Position numbers and translations under genes: made by a program | Notes under the pieces: model-generated | Databases searched by the model: none | The model's input: only the letters and a program-made list of their open reading frames with translations | What the model was told of the DNA's origin: nothing | Assembly (NCBI GenBank): GCA_030762935.1 | Contig: CM060899.1 | Coordinates: 12,259,001 to 12,323,000, forward strand | Source: Hymenopus coronatus | Lineage: Eukaryota > Arthropoda > Insecta > Mantodea > Hymenopodidae | Length of the DNA: 64,000 bases | Direction of reading: 5' to 3' | In this document: piece by piece, positions 10,200 through 21,884 of the stretch | Layout: each line of letters begins with the position of its first letter | Position numbering within the stretch: position 1 is the stretch's first letter

Positions 10200-13100
10200 G
10201 TATCCACCTGAGACCTACTACAGTAGATAAAGGTTTGGCACACCTGGGGAGCCAAACCCAACTTCCTCGTTTGGACAAGCACTTAGTGGTAAGGGAGTAA
10301 GTCCGTTAATAGGCTTATCCAAGTATAGGCCATGCATGGAGCATATCAAATGGAAATGGATATCATGGTTTGTTGAGGGTTGCATATCTGAGTCTGTGCT
10401 TCTGTTTCTCAATGACTGGGGAGGGTGCACAACCTAACTTTGGTTTCTATTTTGTCTAAACGGAAGGCTAGGGACTAACCCACCCCAAGTCATTTGGCCA
10501 GGACTAGGTACTATAGGTGAGTGGGACGGTTACCCTGTTGTATTCCCTATGTAGCCCTGTCACCTCAGTGAGGTGACCTCTCTTTGGGCTTTTTGGTTGG
10601 TGGGGAGCACTGGGGGATGAATTTCAATGTTTTTTCTATGGCAAAAAAGAAACCAAAGACTAATATGATGGAAAAGAAGTACATCAGTCTAGTGGTTCCC
10701 ACTACTTAGTTATATCTAGAATAAAGGAAGGAAGAACATTTATGTCAGCTGGCACTTTTACCATCCAAAAGGGATTACATAAAATTGCTGGTACACTTGT
10801 CTTACATTACAGCAAGCAGTGGAGCACCTCTGATTGAGGCACTTAATATCCTAGGCAGCAAAATTACTGAACCTCAATATGTTAGACAATTATCTGGTCA
10901 AGAACGAGAAGCACAAGACTATGAACTCCTCGCACTGTGTTATCACCAACCACACATTGGATGGTTTGTTCAATGAGCTTCAAGAGGATCTGGCAGACCA
11001 AGGCTTCACATCTGTATATAGGGTTTAACGGAAGGTAAATGGTGAATTTGTGCTGACCCACACCCTGTTCCTTACCTATGTTAGGGTAGATCTTCCACAA
11101 AGGATTAAGGCAGAGTATGAAGCCTACGAGGTAGGACCATATATTCCAAATTTTCTCAGATGTTACACATGTTAGCAGTTTGGGCATACTAGCATATTTT
11201 GTACTGGCAATTCTACAGGTCCTATCCGTAGAGCTGCATCACATGATAGTACTACTACATCTGATGTGAATTGCAGTAGGGAACACCCATCTAGTTCCTG
11301 AAATTGTCTCCATTTTACACAGAAGAGACCTATCCATGAAAAGGTGTCATTCTCAGAAGGGTGTAGGATCCTGTACTCTGGTATCTATAGTTCAGTTGCA
11401 GCTAAACCAGTACCACGTCAGGAAATCACAACTCAGACCTGTGATGTAAACGGGACCACCATAGCAGATTCTTGTAGCCAGGTCACTACTAAAGACTTCC
11501 ATATTTATGTCAAATTAGCATCACCATCCGCCAAAAATGAGTACTTGGCACCTTTCCACCAAACTCATTGAGCTCAGGGAATAATGCTGGTACACCAGTA
11601 GAGTATTTTGCACCAACTTAAAAAGCTTCAACACTGACTTCCTGAAACAAACTGTCAAGTCCTCTCCCAAAACATCTAAGGGAAGGAAAAACCTATGCTT
11701 CTCTCCACAAAGATTCTTAACAGAGAAATTTACTGGGGGGGGGGGGGCACAGATCGGCGACCAACATCTTATTTCATCAAGACCTCTTATTCAGCTCAAG
11801 GTTCTGAAACCAAAATTATCTATTGGAAAGGGGTCCTCTCCCATAGAACAGGAGGATTCTGCCCTCACTGCCAGATGCTGCTTAAAAAAATATTAGTCCT
11901 CCGGCCAAAAAGAATTATATAACTGATCAGCATAACAATGCAGAGATGTCTTTCAATAATTACGATTTATTCCAAATTATTAACCATGGATATCCCACAG
12001 TGGAACATACATGTAAATTGACATTGGTCAGAGGTGGAGCTGTTGCTTCACTAGAAACAATTTTTGGTTGCCTGCTTACAAGAGACAAATCTCCATTTAC
12101 AGAACAGCATTACATTTGGGAACTACTTTGCTGTACTGTGTGATCTATCACCAGAAGAAGGTGTTTCTGCACATGGAGGAACTAAGATGCTCTTGAGAGA
12201 TAATATCTATGATGAATCTGTATCCTTACAATCAGACATCCAATCAGTTGGTGTGAGAATTAAGCTGCCAGTGGTACAAAATACTCCCAATTATTCTTGT
12301 GCATTATTCGATTTGCAGATTATCGGTGCATCCCCCCAAAAATTATTTTGTTTTCATATCAACACACGTTTTTTTGTTTCTCTGTCATCTCAATTAAACA
12401 TTTATTTTAACTTGCTTTGTAGACACTTACATGCTCATTAACATCAGAAAAGTGGATTTTAGTTTTAATTTAATGCAACATGCAGGCTGATAACAATGGA
12501 AACGGTACTCTGTTGTCACACGGTGATCCTTTAAACAATGTAAATGGCATTGTCATGCAGCAGGTCATTTACTGCTGTTTCCTAAAGAAAAACAATACCT
12601 ATGCACAGAAATAGATTAAACTTTTGAACAAAGAACACATGTTGAAAAATGATTTTAAAGATAATTTCCTATTTACATATGCACATTGTACCTTAAAAGC
12701 ACTAAAGTATGGGTTTCTAGATTATTTTTTTTTTTTTTTTTTTTTTCATTATTTGTGCTTCTCCCCGTCATTACACCCGGATAATCGAGAGTAACTGTAC
12801 ATATTTACTTCCATCTGATGGCCTCTTACACACTGATTTAGAAGACCTAGTTTCCCAGGTACCAACATTATTTCTGTTATGTTTGGTGAAGCCCACAACC
12901 CGTTTAGGGGCCCACCTTGATCTTGTGCGACAGGTAACATGATTGCTTATTTTTTGGACAATAACAACCTCTCTCCCCTGGATACTGGAGATCCTACATT
13001 TCTTTCTGATGCCTTCAATAGCTGTTTGATCTTCACAGTTGGAAGTTTCATTACAATGGAATACCAACTCTGATTTACATTTCAGTGATCAGTTTTCAAT

Positions 13101-13945
13101 TCTTATTAATCTTAGAGCAAAAGATGTATGTCTCACACATTTACCTCGATGGCGCTTAGATCAAGTCAACTGGAACTTATTTCCATTTGACCATTTTTAC
13201 TTGCAATGAGTACCACCTGGTGGATTCTTCAGTCAAACACCTAAAGCAACCAATCTTACTGCTGCCAAACAGTCTATTGTGGTCGACTAGCCAACCACAT
13301 CAATTTATGGTTTCTTGGTCGATTGAAGAATGCTGGAATACCATTCATGCTCTCAGGATCTCCCACTGTTGCTCTACATTATAAGATGGTGTGCTTAATC
13401 TATACAAGTCAGAAAAAAGCTACCTTGGAGCAAGTTTTCAATCAACACCCCTCTTCCTCTGTAGTATGGGATAAGTAAAGGTGTGTAGCAAAAATCTTCA
13501 GCCATATGCCAACCACCGGTCTTAAAACAGCTGTCAGCTGTTGATATGTTTGGTATGACGAGGCTACCCACATGGCTGCATTTTTGGCACTCAAGTGTCC
13601 AGCTCAGATAATTATTCACCTGAGTTTCTTTCTGTTAAGGATCCGGTGGAATCTCAGGGGTTCTCGTTTTGTTCTGGAAACATTGAAGACTTTAACCACC
13701 TTTTACCATGGCAGAGCTAGACCATGCACTTTTATATTTGTGAAACTCTGTATCTGGACCAGATGGCATTAACGACTATATGTTACATCATCTCTCTCCT
13801 TTCCTACACAAAGTTTATAATTCAGAAAAGTGGCATGAAACCACCATCTTTCCTAAAGTGAAACCTGGAAAGGACTGTCTCTTCTTTCCAACTACTGTCC
13901 TATTTCCCTCACCAGCTACATCTGTAAGTTGATGGAATGCAAAAA
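10200..13945 (+). mobile_element. Degenerate jockey/I-type LINE, ORF1 to RT start
   Basis: A GC-richer leader (10200-10636) precedes ATG at 10637. ORF1 has KVNGEFVLTHTLFLTY, VGPYIPNFLRCYTC and QFGHTSIFC (about 11035-11205), the zinc-knuckle end of LINE gag-like proteins. The endonuclease follows: CLQETNLHLQNS (about 12070), ISFQFL-like and LTHLPRWRLDQVNWNLF (about 13130-13190). The RT start has PDGINDYMLHHLSPFLHKVY (about 13757) and KPGKD (13862), and stops near 13945 just after the equivalent of YRPISLT. The catalytic RT core is missing, so this copy is 3'-truncated and full of stops. Repeat F is inserted in the endonuclease (about 12270-12746). Clade placement (jockey/I group) is inferred. 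Confidence 0.75.
12270..12746 (+). repeat. Interspersed repeat F, copy 1
   Basis: It matches, in inverted orientation, 27880-28220. Shared blocks are TTTGCAGATYATC...GCATCC, CAATACCTATGCACAGAAAT and AACTTTTGAACAA, with GGTACTCTG and TTTAAACAATG between. Here it breaks the LINE endonuclease and ends in a 22-base T run (about 12725-12746). No coding potential. Confidence 0.65.
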
Positions 13946-14357
13946 TAAGAGACACTAGATATGGTCGCTAACAAAAACAAAATGGAGCACAAGCGAAGCC
14001 AAACTTAATTACAACTGTCAATTTTAACTGCAAGTGAAGTAAAAGCAATTACTAGGAAAAATACACATAAAAGTGGTCAAATGAGGCTCTTTGCAATAAA
14101 ATGCTTCTTTTATATAAGTTATGTTTAAGAAATAGAAACCAAATGCACATTAAAAAAAAAAACAATGTGCAATACTGTCTTGCATGCACACAACAGCTGT
14201 ATTTCAGTACTCCTAACAATGGAATTTTGTGCAGAAATCCACAAGATATATGGTTTTGTGGTTTTTATTTCTGTAAAGACTACCAATTTTTATATATATA
14301 TTAATAAATACTATCCTTCCCTCCTTCAAAAATTTTTTCAGAAGAAAACACATTTAC
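13946..14357. other. No gene recognised; intron side of exon to the right
   Basis: AT-rich. On the minus strand this is downstream of the donor at 14357, so it would be the start of the first intron of that gene. No zinc-finger exon lies here or further left. Confidence 0.4.
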
Positions 14358-14474
14358 CTTTATTTCTTCATTCAATGTATCATTGGTGTGGTCCAAATCT
14401 TCTGCAAACATAGGTTCTTCCTTTATCTCAACCTTGATGTTCACTTGGCCACTGCTCACCATCTCTTCAGCCAT
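14358..14474 (-). CDS. N-terminal exon of a zinc-finger-type gene
   Basis: A minus-strand exon of 39 codons starts with ATG at 14474-14472 and ends at a good donor (AAG|GTAAATG, intron from 14357) in phase 0. The peptide begins MAEEMVSSGQVNIKVEIKEE and ends NDTLNEEIK. It is acidic and contains the SUMO-consensus-like IKVE and IKEE. A plausible acceptor upstream (TTTGTTCATGCTTAG, exon from about 14485) gives a short 5' leader before the ATG. The style and phase match the other N-terminal exon at 46453-46905. Acidic starts of this kind precede C2H2 finger exons in many arthropod genes. No finger exon is visible to the left, so the rest would lie outside the window or be lost. The function is not determined. 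Confidence 0.6.
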
Positions 14475-14984
14475 TGTTAAGCAGTCTAAGCATGAACAAA
14501 CACACCAACTATATTATATCTGTTTCAATATTTTCACCATATACAAATCTAACCTCACATTTATGTGATTTTCTTTATTCACAACCCTTCAGTAAACTAC
14601 TTCTAAACTTTAATTCAAATCAGTTGAGGGAAACGTTAACAGAAATAGTTTGATTACGCATTTTGCTGTATATACATGGGGCTGAATCTATCAAAATCAG
14701 GTTGCAATTTGCTGCCATTTAAATTCCACAATCTTTGTACATCATAAGAAACTTTTCTTATATCTCACATTACAGACTAATGTACAATGAAAAACTGAGG
14801 TCTCTGCATCAGAAATATAATTGGCATTAAACAATTACATTGGAAAAAAGTGGAATTCTTCCATTTCCTTGCACTAGCAAACTTTTGTTTACCTACTTAA
14901 CTCTCTATGTGACCAAGTGTTAAACCCTTTTCTATTTCTTCCAATTCTATTTTTAAAAATTAAACCTAAATCTTCCATGCAGAA

Positions 14985-15056
14985 TATGAAAAAAAAAAAA
15001 AAAAAAAAATGAAAAAAAGAAAAAAAAAAAAAAAAAAAGAAAAGAAAGGAAAAGTA
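14985..15056. repeat. A-rich low-complexity tract
   Basis: Long A runs broken by single T or G, ending AAAGAAAAGAAAGGAAAAG. Could be the tail of an unrecognised retroposon. Confidence 0.7.
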
Positions 15057-15084
15057 ATATACACACAATTTTAATGTACCATGG

Positions 15085-15310
15085 GAAATAATTTTTACTA
15101 TCTTGTTACAAAAAGTTTAAGACAACAGTTATGCATGAATATGGGTTTGGGAATGTGGTGTCTGGAAAAAAATGTGCAAAGTTGCTTTGACACCAAACTG
15201 TGCATTTATGTTCAGCATCGTCAAAGGATGCAATACAAAACTTTTCTACAAAATCTGCCCCAACCCAAACTACACTTAGCAGGGAAAATGTAAATTATTT
15301 TTTATTTTTA
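15085..15310 (+). repeat. Repeat E, copy 3 (partial)
   Basis: It contains the internal landmark TCAAAGGATGCAATAC, then CTTTTCTACAAAATCTGCCC and a stretch ending in AAAATAGCTTTGATGAT. This matches the middle of copies at 39290-39420 and 45160-45270. Confidence 0.6.
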
Positions 15311-15699
15311 CAAAATAGCTTTGATGATATGATTAAGTCTGCAGCAGACACATGACAGCATATACTACTGCCAAATTGCTTTTCCAATGTACCAAGCTCA
15401 TAACAATAGTGTTAGTTATGTTCCAATGATATAGTCAGACACCAAATTTCACTGTTGTTGTATTATCATACCCAACATAACAGCTGTAACTTATCTGTGA
15501 AATGGACAATTACAATGAGGCCACAATGAATGCAGTGGTACCATGGTTATGTAAGGAAATATAGCATAATCAGTATTGAATGTTATGAATCTTCAAAGCT
15601 ATATTCTGCAAAAACACTTCAGGTGAATGGATACTAATTAAGATTATATTAGTATTAGAATTTTCCTATTATCTTTGAGGTTCTCACAATGATAGGAAT

Positions 15700-16030
15700 T
15701 GGTATCAGAAGAAATTTCTTCTGAAATCACCGGGTGAAGATTATGCTGATTACTTTGTAACTAATGATGAAGCAGAAATAATCAAGAGAGCAGATCATTC
15801 CAGTAAATCTGAAGAATCATGTGATGGCAGTAATGAAGTAACTAAAATACCAACTGCCATTTTTATATTGGTAAGGAATACTAAAATTATGGATAAACAA
15901 TGGTGCCAGTGAAAACAAAATGTACAGACAAATATAATCAAGGTATTGCCTGTATCAAAATGCAGAAATTGAAACTGAAGTTTTAAAAAATATTTTGATT
16001 CTAAGAATACCTACTTATATATTTTTCAGT
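15700..16030 (+). pseudogene. Possible transposase-like coding relic
   Basis: One frame reads LLKSPGEDYADYFVTNDEAE, then SSKSEESCDGSNEV, before losing the frame at stops from about 15910. An acidic stretch followed by KQWCQ is reminiscent of the start of piggyBac-type proteins, but nothing decisive remains. A perfect 20-base palindrome (TCAGAAGAAATTTCTTCTGA) sits at 15705-15724. Confidence 0.25.
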
Positions 16031-16924
16031 GATAATACTGTAAATTTTTCTCACGGTCATGCAAAAAGAGCATAAAATTTCCAAGTCATCACATAATGAC
16101 CCAGTTTTTACACCTATTGCTTTAGCCTACTGTATATTTTTTATACCTATAATGAAATGTGCACTGAACGTTTCTCAATTAACAAGAAGTAACTGAAAGA
16201 ATAAGCTTTTATAAGAATTGTCAGTAGAAAAGTGACAACACTCATTAGAATTAAAAAAAGATTTTATTTAGGGGCCCACAAAAAAGGTATTTTATATAAA
16301 ATTCTACTATTAAATGGCAAGGGCAATTTAACACTTCCTATATGAGCTAAATTAGTGTACATCCTTTATTGTTGACAATATTTATGTAGCTTTCTTCATA
16401 TGCATAGACCTATATGAAAATTTGAACATCTGCAGCTTAGTTATTTATAGCATAAATATGGAGTTTTCCTGATTACATAAATCCACGACATTAATATTAA
16501 AAAATGTAAGAATAAAAATGCAAACTATAAAAATCCTATTTTCGTACCTCAGTAAATGATATGGTAGACAGTCTGTAGCAAATAAGGGGAGTCAAAATGG
16601 TATTTTCTAATTTTTTTCCCATTGTATGTTTTAGTTGCATATGAATACTTTGAATCCCCTGCTCATTTTGGTATAACTTTCATAGAGATACAAACATTGT
16701 AAATAGTTTGTAAGTATTAGTGTTAGAGAAGAGATCTTTTTTTTTATATTTTGATTGAAAAGTTTTACTTAAGCTATTCACAGTACTGGCATCCCATTCA
16801 TATGTCCTTCATGTGTGAATTTCAAAGTACTACAAAGTTGTACATGGAAAGTTAGGTTAGATTTGCTTTAAATGTTATATTTGAGAGCACTTTCTGAAAA
16901 ACTAAAATTGTCTATATAAATGCC

Positions 16925-17120
16925 CCACTTTCTGAAAAACTAATTAACATTAAGGGCTGAAATTTTTTATCACACATTTGCATCTATATAGGCTCTATGT
17001 AATGCACCCAAAAATTTGATACCTATATTTCACTGGAAATACATATTTTGAGGCTCGCTGCTTCAAAAGACGTTTCAGAACAAGGGTGGGGGGGTGTGAG
17101 TGTCTGTTTCCTTTCTATTA
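16925..17120 (+). repeat. Repeat E, copy 4 (5' part)
   Basis: Start-side landmarks of E: CTCTATGTAATG, CACCCAAAAATTTGATACC, TATTTCACTGGAAATACAT and TTTTGAGG, followed by a G-rich and GT-rich tract at 17085-17105. Confidence 0.65.
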
Positions 17121-17159
17121 CTGATAATGTTATTTGGTTTATGAATCACAGAGAAAAAG

Positions 17160-19340
17160 TATCACTTTGGGTTTGTTTACATACGACACCAATTTACGGA
17201 AGTAATCTTCTATAGAAACCCTCTTAACTATGTTTAAAAATGTGCAGTTCCATAAAATAATGAAACCTATGTTTAAAAACCCAGACATTACAAGCGAAAT
17301 TCACCTTTACTCTCCGTCTTGTTTGCCATTCTTCCACATCACTGTTCCTCTTTCTCAACTTCCACTCTCCGTCTTACTGATGAACAATTTAAGTTCACCA
17401 CATTTTTTTTTTTTTTTAACTCAAAACTAATGTGATGTTCGCATGAAGCTATGAGCCACTTAATTTTCCTGATAAGTTTCAACCACAGAAAATGAACAAA
17501 TGAACCAATTGGTCACTCACAGGTGTGAACCCGTTGGATAATATTTGATTCACACTTAATAGCGCACAAACAGTTTTGCCAATCTGACGGAATTTCCGTC
17601 AAAATTGACTAATTTTTATGTTGTATCACGGGTAAAAAAGTATTTGACGGAGATTTTTTTTTTGTCGGAAACTATTATTAATCAATTTGAGTGACAGCTT
17701 GATATTATATTAAACAATATGTTGTATGTTTTGTTGTTGTTGTAATAACTTAGTGGACATAGGAACACATCTTTATTTGTAGACTGCATGACCAATATTA
17801 TATTTAGGAATTCCTTGTATGCCGTTTAAAAGTATCGTGCTTGCGTTTGTAGATTTACCGAAGAATGAACTTTCTGATACCACAGTTATTGGACAAAAAA
17901 TATTATAATTATTAATATCGTCTATTGTGTTGAAATTGTTGTTCCGAGGGTAAGCAAATAGTATATCTTGTTTTGACGGATTTTAGATTTTTTGGGTGTT
18001 CGTATGACGGGGATTCGAATAATGGTTGGGCACACTGAATATAGGTCGGTCCTACTGTGGTATTAATATCCTAATTATTTTTGTAGTTTATATTACAAAT
18101 AAGATTAAACGTTGATGTGAAATTAAATATGAAATACAGAAGCGAGAGATAACTGAGGAATAATCGTTTATTTTCACAGGCATGGTATGAAAGTTCTTGT
18201 GATTTAAAGTTTTTGTGAATTTAGTTCCTATTTTCCAATTTTATTACATTCCCACATAAAATAAGGTTACTAGATGTCGTTGTTTTCCAGGGCCTGTCGC
18301 TGCATTTTGCTTTTTGTCTCTATGAAAAGCTGTTCCTTGAATGTTCCAGATTTAATAATTCATCCCATGATTACGGATAACTTAATATTGCATAAATTCT
18401 TTCAATTTAATTGTCTCTCTTCACTGTGCTTCATGGTTAAGATCTCTGAAGTTTTTAGTGTATTACTTATGACAACTGTTCTCCTTAGGGGGAAGGGGGA
18501 GGGAACTAACTCCATTTTTGCAGCATGTTATTATTTGTAATTACCGCTTAGTTTCTATGTAATGTGATTCTAACGAACATTGGTAGCACAAAGATCATTA
18601 AAATTGTTATCTTTGTTAGTAAATTAGCATACATCTAGTGTAGGCTAGGATGGAAGCAAGTACCCAGATAGTTTAATTAAAAATATTTTTCTGCTGCATT
18701 TTAGTTTAATACTTGTGCATGAAAGTAAAACAGGTCTAACAGTGGTTCACTGTGTAGCAGAGCAGAGCTTTTGTGGTTCCATGTGTGTAATCATGTGTTT
18801 CATTGCCCTACCTACCTTGTAGCAAGATAATGAGAGTTCAATTGTCCAACCCTGAAAGAATATAAAATTCCTAATGCACCTATACACCACCGTAGTAGGC
18901 ACAGGTCACAATTGGCTCACTGTTGTTCATGTTAGTTCATTCAGTGGTTCAATCATACTGGCTCTTTAACTGTATTAAGCACAGGATTAAGCTGTATTAT
19001 TATCTATTGTAACTGTTTATATTGACCTAGCGAATGCTTACTGGAGAAAAACTGAATTAACTGAGGGCTGAAGATACATAATTAATGACAACTTGGACTG
19101 TGATACTTTTGTAATACAGAAACTAATAGCACGTCCTTTTGGTTCCCTTTCATTTTCTGAAAAATCAGACATTGTATAGTGCAGTAGACCAGCACCAGCA
19201 CTTTCTGATATAAATAAATTCCCTCCACATAAAGAGAAAGGATGCAAATATGTAAGGTATTTAGTATTTCTCAATATGAAAAGACAGTTTGGTTAACACT
19301 AAGTTGCAAAAATTATGTTGTTGACCGCTTTTTGTTTAGC
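17160..19340. other. No gene recognised; CpG-bearing stretch
   Basis: The part 17520-18160 has more CG dinucleotides than its neighbours. It includes repeated TGACGG motifs (for example CTGACGGAATTTCCGTCA at 17584, TTTGACGGAG, TTTTGACGGATTTTAG, ATGACGGGG). It lies upstream, in minus direction, of the exon at 14358-14474 and could be its promoter or 5' exon region, but no start can be fixed. The rest is AT-rich. Confidence 0.3.
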
Positions 19341-19344
19341 ACCC

Positions 19345-19545
19345 TATTTTACTATATATGGCACTGCAGATGATGACACTGGTGGTACATGGAATGAAGT
19401 TGGAGCACTGGTGGGGGAAACTGGTGAAGAAAACCTATCCCCGTGCCGCTTTGTCATCCACAAATCTCACATGCATTTGCTTAGGAATGAATGCAGGCCA
19501 TCTAGGTGAGAGGTCAAATAGCTCAGCCACAGCACGGCCCCTAAT
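19345..19545 (-). mobile_element. SINE family A, copy 2
   Basis: On minus, the head is GCCGTGCTGTGGCTGAGCTA; the body has GGTTTTCTTCACCAGTTTCC and CCACCAGTGTCATCATCTGC. The box B region has decayed (CTGCATTCATTCC). Confidence 0.75.
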
Positions 19546-19724
19546 GTGTTCTTTTTCTACTGAGCATAGTGTATCAAATGATGATGGCCATACAAATTTA
19601 TAATACTTGAGTAATGCCATCCATAACGAAACATGAAGGATCACAGAGCCATTTATGTGCTTTTGTACAGTTATGAGCATGTATGGATGTGCAGCTGGAT
19701 GCACTATTACAAGACAACATGTTT

Positions 19725-19985
19725 CCCTCTGTGGTGTAATGGCATGCTAACTTCATATACCCAAAGTTGCAGGTTTAAACCTGGTGGAGGACAATGGATT
19801 TTTGCTTAGCGTGGCTTCCTTCAGAAGGGAAGTAAAGCTGTTAGTCCCATGTCGTAGATTTATGGCACATAAATGAACTTCAGGCCTGATAAAAGAGGCC
19901 TCTGAGCAAAATTAAGGGGTCTTGCACACCCAGTATAGAATGGGATGCTGAGAATCACAGCAGGTAAAGATCATCCATAAATTTA
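19725..19985 (+). mobile_element. SINE family B, copy 2
   Basis: A well preserved head: TGGTGTAATGGCATGCTAAC (box A) and TTGCAGGTTTAAACCTGG (box B). The body has CTTCCTTCAGAAGGGAAGT, GTAGATTTATGGCACATAAA and GAATGGGATGCTGAGAA, ending in ATCCATAAAT. This copy shows best that the family is tRNA-derived. Confidence 0.88.
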
Positions 19986-20276
19986 GCTCCATTTTCACAT
20001 GAGAACATAATGCATTACAATGAAATGGTGAAGAGAAACGTGATTGAACGTTTAATAGACATCACATGCTTGTGAGCAATACAGAAGCTCCAATAAAGAT
20101 GAGGGATTGGTCAATCAAGGAAATTACATCTTCTGAACTACTCTAGCAATTATGGGCACACACTTGAGGGTCACCTAAAGTTTGCTACAGTATTTAGTGG
20201 AACATGAAGGAGAATACAGAATAATTTGATTGCTGCTAATAGCAGTGTACTTGCCACAGAAATAAAGATGTAAACT

Positions 20277-20505
20277 ATGAGTTCTCCATTTGCTGCAATA
20301 TTGCTTGATGAAACTTGTGATATTAGCAGTACTTCACAGGTAGCAACAACCCCGAGATATGAGCATGCTGAAACTGCAGATATCTATGAAAGGTTTATTC
20401 TGTATGTGGAAATAAGTGCTGATAGATCAGCCAAGAACATAGTGCATCGCGATATGACCATGCTGTTAAAGAGACCCAAAATAAATTATATTGCGAAAAA
20501 AACAT
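20277..20505 (+). pseudogene. hAT-type transposase fragment
   Basis: An open frame of 76 codons reads ILLDETCDISSTSQVATTPR, then YERFILYVEISADRSAKNIV. The DETxDISxxSQ block followed by RY...ERF and the DRSA turn is characteristic of the DUF4371 region of hAT-derived transposases (zinc finger MYM / THAP0-like proteins), in which the first aspartate is catalytic. Only this block survives, and the frame ends soon after. A THAP relic lies 190 bases downstream on the same strand, and the two could be parts of one former element. Confidence 0.6.
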
Positions 20506-20690
20506 AGTGCATGAATAGAGATGTATGGAACTAGTGCCACTAGATGTCTCCACTGAATTAGCTGGTAAGTGCATGACATCGTTTGTCTGTTTCATATAAG
20601 AAGTTTGAGGTTATGACGTGTATGAGTTAATACTTAAGCGAACTGCTTATATAAAAAGTGAATTTGGACAAAAATAGAACATTATCAATA

Positions 20691-20893
20691 ATGCCAGACT
20701 ATTGCTATGTTCCATTGTTCAAAAATTAGGGGCGGCCATTTATTTTTCATCGATTTCCTGAGGATAAAGCTTTGAGAAAAACTTGGTTACAGCCATAAAA
20801 AGGAAAAACCTAACCAAAAGAAGTTGAGCAAAAACAATAAAGTATGCTCGCAGCACTTTAAACCAAAGGATTTTATCACCACTTTATTAGGTA
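20691..20893 (+). pseudogene. Decayed THAP-domain exon
   Basis: Plus translation starts MPDYCYVPLFKN, then after a stop GRPFIFHRFPEDKALRKTWL, and after frame change VCSQHFKPKDFITTLL followed by a donor (TTAG|GTAAGT). The order C...HRFPED...W...C-x2-H-F is that of the THAP zinc-binding DNA-binding domain. The second cysteine of the first pair is replaced (YVPLF where family members have VPLC), and there are several in-frame stops, so it cannot be functional as read. The retained exon-like end suggests descent from a spliced gene or a DNA transposon with a THAP module. Confidence 0.7.
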
Positions 20894-20899
20894 AGTTAT

Positions 20900-21800
20900 A
20901 CAAATATATAAGCTGATTAAATATGATTTTATGCATTTATAATTGCTCTAATACATTATTTTTGAAATTGTTCCTCTATACATCTTTTAGTGTATGTATT
21001 TTATTTTTATTGAAATCCAATAATTGAATTTTAAAGATTTGCAATTTTTAATTTGTGGAAAAAAAAAAAAAAAAATCGGACATGAAACTCACCTTATGTG
21101 TTCAGAATTTCAAGACCTTACAACATTTTGGAATGATTTTCTGCACTTAAAAATCCATCTCAAAACTTCACTCTTTGATTTTGTGGTTTTACAGGTTGTT
21201 CCACCAAGATTGATCAACAAGTTTTAATAGCTTACATATTTCCTAAAATTAGAAATTATATTTGTTAGTGATCACTCATCAGTTAATATTCATTATTTTT
21301 ATTGTTTATTTGTTTTGTTTACATATGCCATGAAGCAAATATTAAAGGTAATGGACAAAAGCATTGTTTTTAAACAGTAAAAGTAATAACATATGAACTA
21401 GTTATTCCAGGTTGTAAAAAACTGTGTACAAAAATGAAGTTCATAACTTTAAAGTCTAGAAAGTAGAGATTTTATCCTTCTGCCACTTGAATTGCATTCT
21501 TACTTATATCAATTGCTGTGTAGTGTTTTCCTCACAAAGAATTATCTAAGCTCTATGTATGTTTCAGTTAATATGATACAATACATGGATTGAAATTTAA
21601 TAATATGGATACCTTATTTAAAATTCAAATACTTTACACTTCATATAATGAAATGCCAATTTGTGTCTGGAGTTTTTCAGTAATGTCTCTACATAATGTT
21701 GATAAGCAAGACTGTTATTCATATTCATTTATTTCATCCTTCAGATCATGTATACATGATATGGACTCGTCAATAAGTTACATAGGAATATAACAATACG
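20900..21800. other. No gene recognised
   Basis: AT-rich, with an A run at 21060-21075. Nothing coding is recognised. Confidence 0.4.
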
Positions 21801-21805
21801 TTAAA

Positions 21806-21842
21806 AGGACACACACATACACACACACACATACACATATGC
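21806..21842 (+). repeat. CA-rich microsatellite
   Basis: ACACACATACACACACACAC and nearby variants. It lies just past the 3' end of the LINE on its minus strand. Confidence 0.85.
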
Positions 21843-21884
21843 ATACAGCATTTAGGGTCACCACACATATCCACACTGCCTTAA

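Noticed and set aside
12749..13067. Minus-strand frames of 63 and 98 codons
   Set aside because: The plus strand here reads as LINE endonuclease, so these are shadows.
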